64,000 nucleotides of DNA from Cerina litoralis (GTDB lineage Bacteria > Bacteroidota > Bacteroidia > Flavobacteriales > Flavobacteriaceae): positions 1 through 64,000 of the forward strand of contig JAIRBC010000021.1 in the NCBI GenBank assembly GCA_022008415.1. Reading direction: 5' to 3'. This document shows, piece after piece, positions 1 to 8,400 of this stretch. How positions within the stretch are numbered: the first letter of the stretch is position 1; each line of letters opens with the position of its first letter. Position numbers and translations under genes: made by a program. A model generated the notes under the pieces. That model was given only the letters and a program-made list of their open reading frames with translations, was not told the origin of the DNA and did no database searches.

Positions 1-23
1 CTATACTGTGGCTTGAAACATAA

Positions 24-61
24 GAAATCCGCCAAGTATTTTCACTTGAGCGGATTTTTTT
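24..61 (+). terminator. Rho-independent terminator of an upstream gene outside the window
   Basis: The arms AAATCCGC-CAAG and CTTG-A-GCGGATTT can pair around the short loop TATTTTCA, and the right arm runs into a T tract. This is the usual intrinsic terminator layout. It is read on the plus strand, so it would end a transcript that enters from the left edge of the window. Confidence 0.7.
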
Positions 62-298
62 GTTTTAAGGCACCTGGACCGAAGGGACGGATAGCTGTAT
101 TTACAGCACGGGAACCAATTGGGAAAACCGCAGGTAATCCCTCCGGCTCCACCTTCGTTCTCCGAAGCTCGAGGTTAACAGAGAGCGCAGGAGGGCTTTT
201 CTATATCTACCGAAGCCTTAGTGCAACATTTTTTTCTATCTTATATCCATATTATTCCGAACATCCTATTGGATATTAATATGACTCACAGGAAAATC

Positions 299-817
299 AT
301 GAACAAACCTTTGTACCATTTCTTTACCGAAGACCACCGACGGCTGGACGATATTTTGGAAAAGGCCATTGCGGACCCGGAAGAAATCCAAATGAATTAC
401 TACCAGCAATTTCGAACGGGATTGCTCACCCACATTAAAATGGAGGAAAAAATACTATTCCCGGCGGCCCAAAAAGCAAATGGCGGCGAAATAGTACCCT
501 TGGCGGCGAAATTGCGACTAGAGCATGGGGCGATTACCTCCCTTATGGTGGTAGAACCGACCCAGGAGGTTATTAAAGTGATCCGGTATGTCCTCGAAAA
601 ACACGATACGGCCGAGGAAGAGCCCGGCGGTATGTACGATATCTGTGAAAGGCTCACCCATGACCAGACCCAATCCTTGCTTGAAGAATTGGCAAAGGTC
701 ACCGAGGTTCCCCTAAATCCCATAAACCCAAAATCTTATGCGCTAGAAGCCGCAAAAAGATCCTTGAAACGGGCAGGTTTCGATTTCGGCGAGATATTGG
801 CATCTAAATCCCAATGA
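299..817 (+). CDS. Hemerythrin-like (HHE) cation-binding domain protein
   Basis: A 172-residue soluble protein with the spaced His/Glu pattern of hemerythrin HHE domains: DHRRLDDIL near the start, HIKMEEKILFP around residue 45, LEHGAI near 75 and LEKHDTAEEE near 100. The family folds as a four-helix bundle that binds a di-iron centre and is linked to oxygen, nitric oxide or iron handling; which one applies here cannot be read from the sequence. I chose the ATG at 299 because the domain starts right after it and AGGAAA lies just upstream. An in-frame ATG at 281 would add six residues, and a still longer form from 221 has no support. The gene stands alone between a terminator and a minus-strand gene. 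Confidence 0.8.
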   Translation: MNKPLYHFFTEDHRRLDDILEKAIADPEEIQMNYYQQFRTGLLTHIKMEEKILFPAAQKANGGEIVPLAAKLRLEHGAITSLMVVEPTQEVIKVIRYVLEKHDTAEEEPGGMYDICERLTHDQTQSLLEELAKVTEVPLNPINPKSYALEAAKRSLKRAGFDFGEILASKSQ

Positions 818-1110
818 ACTTTCCAGTTGGACCCCTTAGATAGTAGAGTACATCAATTCTATGGTAATGGGGATATGGCGGTTTTGAGGGAGATGTAGGC
901 AATTGCGTTAGCGTAAAGGAACCATCAAAAAAACAACAACACGTTGCAGCTTACCAGAGTAAACTAAACCTTGAGGAAGGAGGATTGTTTAAAACTAGAA
1001 GCATGGAACACAATTATTCTCAGAGAAACAACCAATATAACATTCCATTCTCCGAACAATGCAATTGTGCGGCCTACATTTAATTAGAAGGGTGGGCCAA
1101 TACTCCGTTA

Positions 1111-2076
1111 CTATTTCTTAAAATTCATAATATCCTCTTCGGAAAACTTAACAAAAGTAAAGCATTCGGGCATATGCGAATCCCACACTCCATGTGGACT
1201 CCAAGCCCAACCACCTGAATCCTTTGCAGGTTTGGCTTCCTTGTATTGATTGAATCTTGAGAAATCCATCCTCCAAATATCTTTGTGCCGAGGTGGGATA
1301 CTTCTGTTATCTCCTTTAGCTAGAACGGAAATACTTGACCATGGCAAAGCAAGTTCTACGGTCCATCCCCGGTCTCGATCTCTGTCATCATTAATAGTTC
1401 CATCGGCAAAGACTGCACTCCGCAGTCCTTTGAGATCCCAGTTCCAAAAACCTATTCTCAACCCTCGCGGATGTGGTTTGTAACCAACGCCATTAAATAT
1501 TCTTCTTCCGGGCTCGTCGATCCCAAAGTCGGTCATAGTATCATAGCCCCCGGTTATATACGCTTCTTCCCAAATGAAGAATACTTCATAAATAGTTCCA
1601 TAGGCATTAATTTCGAATTCGTAGTATGCATCCTGTCCGGCGATGAATAGTTCCACATCATTATCCTGATAAATCAGCCCATCCCGTTCTGTGATACTGG
1701 CCTGTAAATTTGGCTCCTCGACCCAATAAGCCACGTAAAGAAATTCATCGTCCCATAGTACCGCGGCATGCGTATCGTGGATCGTCCCAGAGCCCGAAAT
1801 CAGATCTCTGAAACTAGGTGATCGCGGAGCAAGTTGCCATTCAAGTTCATCAAGACGGCCATCTATTTTGGGTGCGTTTGATATCTTGTACGCCTGATAA
1901 TTGGGGATTTCAAATTGGGCACATGGACTGTATTTGATCGTATCCATTGATCTAGGTACATACTCTATATTACCAAAACCTTTTCCCAAATTGCCCAAAG
2001 ATCCCCACGTCAGAAGATAGGCTATGCCAAAGGTAGCGAGTGTAATCAATGGAACATGAAAAAATAGTTTGTTCAT
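1111..2076 (-). CDS. Secreted CBM9-like carbohydrate-binding domain protein
   Basis: A 321-residue protein with one hydrophobic N-terminal segment (about residues 4-25) that could be a signal anchor. From about residue 70 it follows the family 9 carbohydrate-binding module pattern: KIDGRLDE.EW near the start, then AVLWDDEFLYVAYWVEEPN, DNDVELFI, YYEFEINAYGTIYE, and a late WTVELALPWSSI stretch. This module binds sugar chain ends or, in stand-alone Bacteroidota proteins, has an unknown ligand. No catalytic domain is attached. The protein is probably periplasmic or surface exposed. It has no operon partner; flanking stretches of about 290 and 560 bases are non-coding. The domain assignment is fairly sure, the ligand is unknown. 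Confidence 0.78.
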   Translation of the reverse strand: MNKLFFHVPLITLATFGIAYLLTWGSLGNLGKGFGNIEYVPRSMDTIKYSPCAQFEIPNYQAYKISNAPKIDGRLDELEWQLAPRSPSFRDLISGSGTIHDTHAAVLWDDEFLYVAYWVEEPNLQASITERDGLIYQDNDVELFIAGQDAYYEFEINAYGTIYEVFFIWEEAYITGGYDTMTDFGIDEPGRRIFNGVGYKPHPRGLRIGFWNWDLKGLRSAVFADGTINDDRDRDRGWTVELALPWSSISVLAKGDNRSIPPRHKDIWRMDFSRFNQYKEAKPAKDSGGWAWSPHGVWDSHMPECFTFVKFSEEDIMNFKK

Positions 2077-2633
2077 AATAAATTGATCTACTGTTAATTT
2101 TAAAGATGTATGACCATTTTGATTTGAACTCGTTGCAATTGATCGATCGACAACATGAAATCGAAAGAGTTAAATTTACTGAAATAAAAAAGTGAAATAC
2201 CGGTTTTGGGTAAAATATTCAAAACTGATGCGATTAACTGGTTTAAAACGATATTCATACTGTTTTTGAGCGTCGTGGGCATTTCCTAATCTAACCGAGT
2301 TTAAACGCAGGAGAATTCTTTCCATATCCCAAAATTCCATAAATTTAAGCGAACCATATGACCATTTAAATGAAAGGAGATAAAAATAACACAGTGGATT
2401 AATAGCAAACAATGGGCACATTTTAAAGATATAAGATCTAAATCGGGAAAGGATTTATCGCGCTGTAGATCCAAAGTGGCGGTGCCATTAAAATTCGTGG
2501 TGGAAGATTTGTACCTTGAAGAATTATAAACCGGTGGTCGGTGCTCTCAATCCAGAGTGGAATTGTGGCCAATACTATAGCTTAGACCTGCAGCAATGCC
2601 AACAAATTTATTTATTAACGCCTAAAATTATAC
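2077..2633. other. Intergenic stretch without a convincing gene
   Basis: About 560 AT-rich bases separate the CBM9-like gene (minus) from the Gfo/Idh/MocA gene (plus), so both promoters should lie here. The open frames in it (for example 2176-2421 on the minus strand) have no recognisable domain and an amino-acid make-up like random AT-rich sequence. I found no exact TAnnTTTG box close to either start. Confidence 0.5.
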
Positions 2634-3719
2634 ATGATGGAACAAAACACAAACAATTTGCGCGTCCTTGTAGTGGGATGTGGCAACATGGGATCATCGC
2701 ATGCAATGGCTTATCATACGCTGGATGGTTTTGAAATTTGCGGGCTTGTTTCCCGGGGGGCAAGTAAAGAATCTTTAAACAAAAATTTAGGTGGCGGTTA
2801 CCAATTATTTGATAATTATGAAGAATCACTGAAGGTTACGAAGCCCCACGCGGTGTGTATTTCCACCTATCCCGATACCCATGAAGACTACGCTGTCAAA
2901 GCGTTGGAAATGGGTTGTCATGTGTTTATAGAAAAACCGTTGGCCGATTCGGTAAAAGCAGCCGAACGGGTTCAGCAAGCAGCCCAAAAAGCTAATAAAA
3001 AATTAGTGGTGGGCTATATCCTTCGACATCATCCCTCCTGGCAACGTTTTATAGGGATTAGTAGGGAATTGGGAAAGCCATTGGTAATGCGAATGAACCT
3101 CAACCAACAAAGTGATGGTGATATGTGGACGCTTCACAGAAACTTAATGGAAAGCTTAAGTCCAATAGTGGATTGTGGGGTTCATTATATTGATGTAATG
3201 TGCCAGATGACACGCTCCAGGCCTACCCAGGTCTATGCTATCGGCGCACGCCTAACGGAAGAAATTCCAGCTGGCAATTATAATTATGGGCAATTGCAGA
3301 TTCGTTTTGAGGATGGTTCCGTGGGTTGGTATGAAGCAGGCTGGGGACCTATGATGAGTGAGACCGCCTTCTTTGTAAAAGACGTGATCGGGCCAAAAGG
3401 CTCTGTTTCTATCGTGGCGAAAAAATCAGGAGGCGAAGGCAAATCGGACTCCATTGAATCCCATACAAAAACCGAATCCCTCAGACACCACCACGCCGAT
3501 CTGGACAAAAACGAAAAGTTTGCTAAAGAAGATACCTGGATCAACCTCGAGGATGAACCAGACCATCAGGAGCTATGTAACCGGGAGCAACGCTATTTTC
3601 TGGATGCGATCATTAACGATAATGACCTTACAGATCATATGGAAGACGCAGTGAATAGCCTAAGGATAGCATTTGCCTGTGACGAATCTGTGAGAACTGG
3701 AAAAGTAGTAATGCTATAA
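2634..3719 (+). CDS. Gfo/Idh/MocA family NAD(P)-dependent oxidoreductase
   Basis: A 361-residue cytoplasmic enzyme. Residues 9-35 form the Rossmann nucleotide-binding start (VLVVGCGNMGSSHA), EKPLA near residue 100 is the family signature that carries the catalytic lysine, and the C-terminal half (GVHYIDVMCQM, about residue 182) matches the dimerising alpha/beta domain with the substrate-contacting His. The family oxidises or reduces sugars, inositols and related polyols; the actual substrate is not evident. The start has two overlapping ATGs (2634 and 2637). The next gene begins 14 bases downstream on the same strand, so the two probably form one transcript. The stretch around residue 265-310 is rich in charged residues and is less typical of the family. 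Confidence 0.85.
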   Translation: MMEQNTNNLRVLVVGCGNMGSSHAMAYHTLDGFEICGLVSRGASKESLNKNLGGGYQLFDNYEESLKVTKPHAVCISTYPDTHEDYAVKALEMGCHVFIEKPLADSVKAAERVQQAAQKANKKLVVGYILRHHPSWQRFIGISRELGKPLVMRMNLNQQSDGDMWTLHRNLMESLSPIVDCGVHYIDVMCQMTRSRPTQVYAIGARLTEEIPAGNYNYGQLQIRFEDGSVGWYEAGWGPMMSETAFFVKDVIGPKGSVSIVAKKSGGEGKSDSIESHTKTESLRHHHADLDKNEKFAKEDTWINLEDEPDHQELCNREQRYFLDAIINDNDLTDHMEDAVNSLRIAFACDESVRTGKVVML

Positions 3720-3733
3720 GCTATTCGTCTACA

Positions 3734-4732
3734 ATGAACAAATCTAACCTGAATCCCGAAGATATACCTGCATCCGTAGTAGGCTTGGGTATAATGGGTT
3801 GTAGTATCACGGCCTGCCTGCTAATGGCGGGCCATCCAGTTGTGGCAATAGCTCCGATCCCCGATGATATGTCAACCGCTAAGCCACGTATCCTTGAACA
3901 TCTTAAAAAGTCTTTGCAGGAAGGGATCACAACCAAGAAACCTGAAGATCTCCTTGCCAGGATTATCATTACCGAAGATTATGGTAAGTTGAAAGAATGC
4001 AAACTGGTTATCGAGTGTACGTTGGAAGATTTGGACATCAAAAAAAACGTATATGATAAAATAGAGAGCCATTTAGGCGATAATACCATTATTACCAGCA
4101 ACACATCGGCCATACCCATTAGTATTTTGCAAAAGGACACTAAAGTTCCTTCCCGATTTTTAGGATTGCACTGGTCAGAACCATCCCATACCACCCGTTT
4201 TCTTGAGATTATCTGTGGCGATTTCAGTGATATCAAACATGCTGAATGGCTTTATAAACTTTCTTCTTTGTGGGGGAAGGAGCCCACCTTGGTGCGAAAA
4301 GATATCCGTGGATTTATTACCAATAGGTTGATGTACGCGATGTATAGGGAAGCATTTCATTTGGTGGAGAACGGCTATGCCAGCGTAGAGGATGTAGATC
4401 GTGCCTGTCGCAACAATGCTGGTTACTGGATGACATTGGTAGGACTTTTTCGTTGGATGGACCTAACAGGAGTCGCAGCCTATCACAATGTGATGAAGGA
4501 TTTATTCCCTACCCTCACCAATAATACCAAAGTGCCCCAACTAATAGATGATATTGTAAAAGCCGGTGGCAAGGGCATCGCCAATGCACATGGTTTCTAT
4601 AAATATACCCCCGAAGAAGCAAAGTTGTGGAAGGAGACTTTCGAAGAATTTAGTTATGAAATACGCAGGTTGGCATTAAAATACCCTGCAGATGTAGTAA
4701 AGAAAAAAATGGCCTCCAAAGAAGAAAAGTAA
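3734..4732 (+). CDS. 3-hydroxyacyl-CoA dehydrogenase family protein (possible hydroxy-acid dehydrogenase)
   Basis: A 332-residue protein with the N-terminal NAD-binding domain of the 3HCDH family (VVGLGIMGCSITACLLMAGH, residues 13-32) and the catalytic region LHWSEPSHTTRFLEII near residue 145, followed by the C-terminal helical domain with FITNRLMYAMYREAFHLVE. True fatty-acid enzymes usually read HFFNP at the catalytic His; here it is HWSEP, closer to relatives that act on small hydroxy acids such as gulonate. It lies 14 bases after a sugar-type Gfo/Idh/MocA oxidoreductase, which fits a role in sugar or sugar-acid catabolism rather than beta-oxidation. That role is an inference; the fold assignment is firm. 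Confidence 0.78.
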   Translation: MNKSNLNPEDIPASVVGLGIMGCSITACLLMAGHPVVAIAPIPDDMSTAKPRILEHLKKSLQEGITTKKPEDLLARIIITEDYGKLKECKLVIECTLEDLDIKKNVYDKIESHLGDNTIITSNTSAIPISILQKDTKVPSRFLGLHWSEPSHTTRFLEIICGDFSDIKHAEWLYKLSSLWGKEPTLVRKDIRGFITNRLMYAMYREAFHLVENGYASVEDVDRACRNNAGYWMTLVGLFRWMDLTGVAAYHNVMKDLFPTLTNNTKVPQLIDDIVKAGGKGIANAHGFYKYTPEEAKLWKETFEEFSYEIRRLALKYPADVVKKKMASKEEK

Positions 4733-4742
4733 GTGAGGACGG

Positions 4743-4898
4743 TTATTCCACCTTCGTAAAAGACCTGAATTCCATCACTGGTCTGAACAAGGTGAAATAG
4801 GGATCCATTTTTATCGGCGGAAGTCGATTCCCTTTCCTTTTTTGATTTAAAGCCAAAAGACATAAAAGGCCAATTAGTACAATAAAAATTCTAGCCAT
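4743..4898 (-). CDS. Possible 51-residue single-pass membrane protein
   Basis: A short open frame on the minus strand, starting at ATG 4896-4898 and ending at TAA 4743-4745. It codes for 51 residues: MARIF, then a hydrophobic run of about 12 residues (IVLIGLLCLLAL), then a basic stretch NQKRKGNR and a polar tail. This layout is that of a small inner-membrane protein. It lies between the convergent hydroxyacyl-dehydrogenase gene and the FAD oxidoreductase gene, downstream of the latter on the same strand (80 bases after its stop). I know no family for it, and a chance frame is quite possible. Confidence 0.3.
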   Translation of the reverse strand: MARIFIVLIGLLCLLALNQKRKGNRLPPIKMDPYFTLFRPVMEFRSFTKVE

Positions 4899-4978
4899 GG
4901 TTACTTATTTTGTTCTCGGTTTATAAAGCAAAAACCATCCAATCCTCAAATTCAACGTTTTAATTGGCATCAAACCAA

Positions 4979-6706
4979 TCAATCCTCTGGCCATTCCGTA
5001 TCGATTCCCTGGGTTCTGACAAATTCTTGGAATTCACGAATAACTTCTGGATTCTTATACATTTCTTGGGGAGTCAAATTCTTATCCATTAGAAACGGAA
5101 CCAACATCCCCACAGCTTCCCCGATACCCCACTCCACTGGGTGAAGCCGATAACAGCCGTTGGTTATATGGGTAGTGCCGATATTCTTATTGGCTGGTAA
5201 AAGGTTTTCCATTTGTTGGGGGATCAATGCTCCCAACGGAATTTGGAAACGCAACGAATTAAAATCGATGTAATTATCGCCGGCTGTACTGGGATGCAGA
5301 TCAATATGATAATAACCGATGCCCACACTATCTTCAAAAATTTTCGCTTTCAGTTCCTTATCATTGGCGCCAGTTATCCCCTTCCTTTGCTCGGCCCCAA
5401 CGTGTTCCTCAAGGACGGTAAACAATGCCTTGATCCTTCTGGATTCCCTGATATATGGATATTTGGCCAATCCGTCTTCGGTCCCCATGATATCATTTCG
5501 CAGCCGCAGCCCTGGCCACCCCCGCCCTCCATCGGGTCTGGGGACTTCGGTCTGGAGCCAATAAAAAAGCGAAAGGCTCAATTGCTTACCCCTATCAAAA
5601 TGATGGTCAAAATCCTGTCGGTCCACATCGACGATATTTCCCAAAAAATAGTCGTTCTGAGGCCAGTTTACTATACTGATATCACCCTGATAAAAACCGG
5701 GGACAAAATTTTCCTTGTCTATTATTCTTCTGTAATTCCATAGGTTTAAGGTATCTCCCATAGGAATACCTTCGGGGTGGAAGCCCAGCGTTTTCTTATG
5801 TAATGTTTTTGGATTGGAATAGCTAAGATCCAAAAGTCTGCCGGACCAGGGAGGGGACATGTTGGGAACAAAATCCCTCCAAAATTCATACTCCTCGGGT
5901 TTTTGTATCACCCAATCCTCGCCTTTTAGATAATCCATGGCAAAGCATACCGTAAAAGCCTGGTTATTGTTGGCATTCGTCTCTTTTGCAGCGTGAAGTT
6001 CTCCCGTTTCTCGATTCGATTCGGCTCCTGTAACATAGGCGGTTCCGGTCATCGGCAATAGGTCACCAAGTTCGGTAGCATCGACAAAATAACCGCCTTC
6101 CAGCCGCTTTTCACTTCCATTCCTGGACGATGCAACCAATAAACTCCTAACCACATTGCCATTGGTTGTTGCTTTGACGGCTCTATATTCTCTCAGGATC
6201 ATCAACTTTCTCGCACTAATATAGGGAGCGAACATCTGTTCCAAAACCATTAAAGCCACTTTAGGTTCATGACTTAGTGCGGAAACCATTGCATTTCCGG
6301 GGTTTAGAAGCGGTGCGGCGGCGGCTTTTCCGCTTAGCGGGTAATTATCTCTATAATAATTTCTAACGGCGGTTCTAAATTCCCTGTATAGTGAGGTTGC
6401 CCCGTATTTTTCGATCCATTTGTGCTCATCCGGTGGAACACCTTGCTGGGTAAGTTGACCTCCTATCCAATCGGTTTCTTCGGTCATTATCACCGTTAGT
6501 CCGTTGCGAAGTGCCGCATGTGCCGCGGCGCAACCGCCCAAACCACCTCCGGCGACGATCAGGTCGGCCTTTAGTAGGTTGGGAGAGGAAATCAGATCTA
6601 TACAGGGTTCGGTTGTGTTAGCAGGAATCAAATCGGCCGTAAGCGGGTAGACGATAAACGCACCCCCACCAGCAGATATATTACCTATAAAATTTCTTCG
6701 TTTCAT
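4979..6706 (-). CDS. FAD-dependent oxidoreductase with twin-Arg-like leader
   Basis: A 575-residue protein of the FAD-dependent oxidoreductase family often found in polysaccharide- or xenobiotic-degrading Bacteroidota and Planctomycetota. The N-terminus MKRRNFIGNISAGGG resembles a Tat leader, so export after cofactor loading is likely. Residues 48-77 hold the dinucleotide-binding start (DLIVAGGGLGGCAAAHAALRN), followed by the E in MTEETDWIGGQLTQQG that contacts the ribose. GYFVDATELGDLL near residue 210 is the second FAD contact. The C-terminal part includes NIGTTHITNGCYRLHPVEWGIGEA, typical of this family. The substrate is unknown. It follows the sugar-porter gene by 109 bases on the same strand. 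Confidence 0.8.
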   Translation of the reverse strand: MKRRNFIGNISAGGGAFIVYPLTADLIPANTTEPCIDLISSPNLLKADLIVAGGGLGGCAAAHAALRNGLTVIMTEETDWIGGQLTQQGVPPDEHKWIEKYGATSLYREFRTAVRNYYRDNYPLSGKAAAAPLLNPGNAMVSALSHEPKVALMVLEQMFAPYISARKLMILREYRAVKATTNGNVVRSLLVASSRNGSEKRLEGGYFVDATELGDLLPMTGTAYVTGAESNRETGELHAAKETNANNNQAFTVCFAMDYLKGEDWVIQKPEEYEFWRDFVPNMSPPWSGRLLDLSYSNPKTLHKKTLGFHPEGIPMGDTLNLWNYRRIIDKENFVPGFYQGDISIVNWPQNDYFLGNIVDVDRQDFDHHFDRGKQLSLSLFYWLQTEVPRPDGGRGWPGLRLRNDIMGTEDGLAKYPYIRESRRIKALFTVLEEHVGAEQRKGITGANDKELKAKIFEDSVGIGYYHIDLHPSTAGDNYIDFNSLRFQIPLGALIPQQMENLLPANKNIGTTHITNGCYRLHPVEWGIGEAVGMLVPFLMDKNLTPQEMYKNPEVIREFQEFVRTQGIDTEWPED

Positions 6707-6746
6707 TTTTTGAGTTTTTTATGAGGGAGTCGCAAATATCCCAATA

Positions 6747-6764
6747 CCCCTTCAAAGGGGGAAT
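6747..6764. repeat. Short palindromic intergenic repeat, copy 1
   Basis: CCCCTTCAAAGGGGGAAT forms a perfect hairpin arm pair (CCCCTT-CA-AAGGGG). The same 18 bases occur at 57570-57587, and both copies are followed within 10 bases by CAATACT(A/G)AC. It lies between the MFS and FAD-oxidoreductase genes. Confidence 0.6.
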
Positions 6765-6815
6765 TGAATCCAATACTAACTAACAATATCAACCCATTAT
6801 AAATTCAAAATACCT

Positions 6816-8228
6816 TCAACCTTGGCTATTCTCCCCCATCCAATATTCCTCGATTTCTTCCAATGATTTCCCGGCGGTCTCGGGGATGTACTTCCACATA
6901 AGAAACAGGTACGGCAAACACATAAAGGCGAACAACAAAAATGTACCGGCCGGACCCAAATTTTCCAGTAGCCATGGGGTCAATTGTCCGATTAGGTAGG
7001 TACCCACCCAAAGGGAGAATCCGGCGATGGACATGGCTATTCCCCGGATCCGATTGGGGTACATCTCGGACAGCAATACAAAAATGACCGCCGAGATACT
7101 TATTGCCGTTGCAAAAACATAAAATAGGAAGAGGATCAGAAGAAATACGCTTCCTATGCCCAATTCTTCTCCGTATACAAAATAAAAACTGATCAACATC
7201 AAAGAGATAATCATCCCCGACACCCCAAAATATACCAGTTTCTTTCTCCCTAAGCGATCAATAATGAGCAACGCAATAACGGTGGTCAATACGTTCACCA
7301 AGCCGATCCAGACTTGATAATACAGGGCATCCCCGCCAGATATTCCAGCTTGTTCAAATATCCTCGGTCCATAGTATAGCACCGCATTTACCCCCATAAA
7401 CTGGCCCAAGATGGCAATTGCCACCCCCAGGAGCACAGGTTTTAAAATTTTAGGGTTGCCCAGCAAATTTAGTGCGGTAGTATTAGGCCGCTCACTAGTC
7501 AAAAGGACTTCTTTTACCTTTGCCTTGCCAATTTCCACGGATCGGTAAATCCGCGCAAATATAGCCTCGGCCTCAATTGGCCTGTGCCTAACAATAAGCC
7601 ATCTTGGACTCTCGGGGATGGCTAGAATAATTACCAGAAACAAAAATGCGGGCACGAACTCCATCCCGAGCATACCCCTCCAAACCTCTTCTTTAAATAT
7701 CAAACTAAAATATAGTGAATCGGTTTTAAATTCAGTGGTCGAAAAATTCAACAATTGAAAATTCATCAGATAGGCGCCCAAAAAACCTATGGTGATGGCG
7801 AGTTGATAAATGGCCACCAAGCCGCCCCTGAAACGGGCTATGGCCACTTCAGAAATATACATGGGGGAAACAATGGAGACCATTCCTATCCCAATGCCCC
7901 CAATGATCCTAAACCAGACCAGGGAAGTAAAGCTGAAAGAAAGAGCGCAACCGAGCGCGGAGACCGAGAACAGAAGTGCCGACAACATGAGTACCTTTTT
8001 CCTTCCCATAAGGTCGCTGGCCCAACCAGCAACGGCCACCCCAAAGATCGATCCCGTCAGGGCACAGCCTACGTACCAGCCTTGTTCCAATGAATTTAGC
8101 CCAAATTGGTCGGCAACGGCTGAAATGGTCCCTGATATTACGGCCGTATCATAGCCAAACAAAAAGCCTCCTATCGCTGCCACTATGGCCAGAAAGAGCA
8201 CATACCCTAATCGACTAGTGTCTTGCAT
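6816..8228 (-). CDS. MFS sugar-porter family transporter
   Basis: A 470-residue inner-membrane protein with about twelve membrane segments. It shows the sugar-porter signatures: GGFLFGYDTAVISG in segment 1, GWASDLMGRKKVL between segments 2 and 3, PESPRWLIVRHR after segment 6, DRLGRKKLVYFG between 8 and 9, and PETAGKSLEEIEEYW at the C-terminus. Such proteins are mostly proton symporters for xylose, galactose, inositol or similar sugars. It sits in a same-strand run with an FAD oxidoreductase (109 bases downstream) and a DUF4434 protein (172 bases upstream), which suggests uptake of a sugar or cyclitol processed by neighbouring enzymes. The substrate cannot be told from sequence alone. Confidence 0.9.
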   Translation of the reverse strand: MQDTSRLGYVLFLAIVAAIGGFLFGYDTAVISGTISAVADQFGLNSLEQGWYVGCALTGSIFGVAVAGWASDLMGRKKVLMLSALLFSVSALGCALSFSFTSLVWFRIIGGIGIGMVSIVSPMYISEVAIARFRGGLVAIYQLAITIGFLGAYLMNFQLLNFSTTEFKTDSLYFSLIFKEEVWRGMLGMEFVPAFLFLVIILAIPESPRWLIVRHRPIEAEAIFARIYRSVEIGKAKVKEVLLTSERPNTTALNLLGNPKILKPVLLGVAIAILGQFMGVNAVLYYGPRIFEQAGISGGDALYYQVWIGLVNVLTTVIALLIIDRLGRKKLVYFGVSGMIISLMLISFYFVYGEELGIGSVFLLILFLFYVFATAISISAVIFVLLSEMYPNRIRGIAMSIAGFSLWVGTYLIGQLTPWLLENLGPAGTFLLFAFMCLPYLFLMWKYIPETAGKSLEEIEEYWMGENSQG

Positions 8229-8400
8229 ACAAATAAATTGATATTAACACATTGATTCTCAATTATATAAACAACTAGTTTCGGTGCCTTGGAAACTAGA
8301 CCGCTGCGCTTCTGGAATCTAGAAACAAGACCAAAAATCTTGTTTTCTTGGACAAGTTCAGGTCTAGACTCTTGGTTCTAGGTTCTCAAATCTAATGACA

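Noticed and set aside
2176..2421. 81-residue open frame on the minus strand
   Set aside because: No family, unusual aromatic composition of AT-rich non-coding DNA and no start signal.
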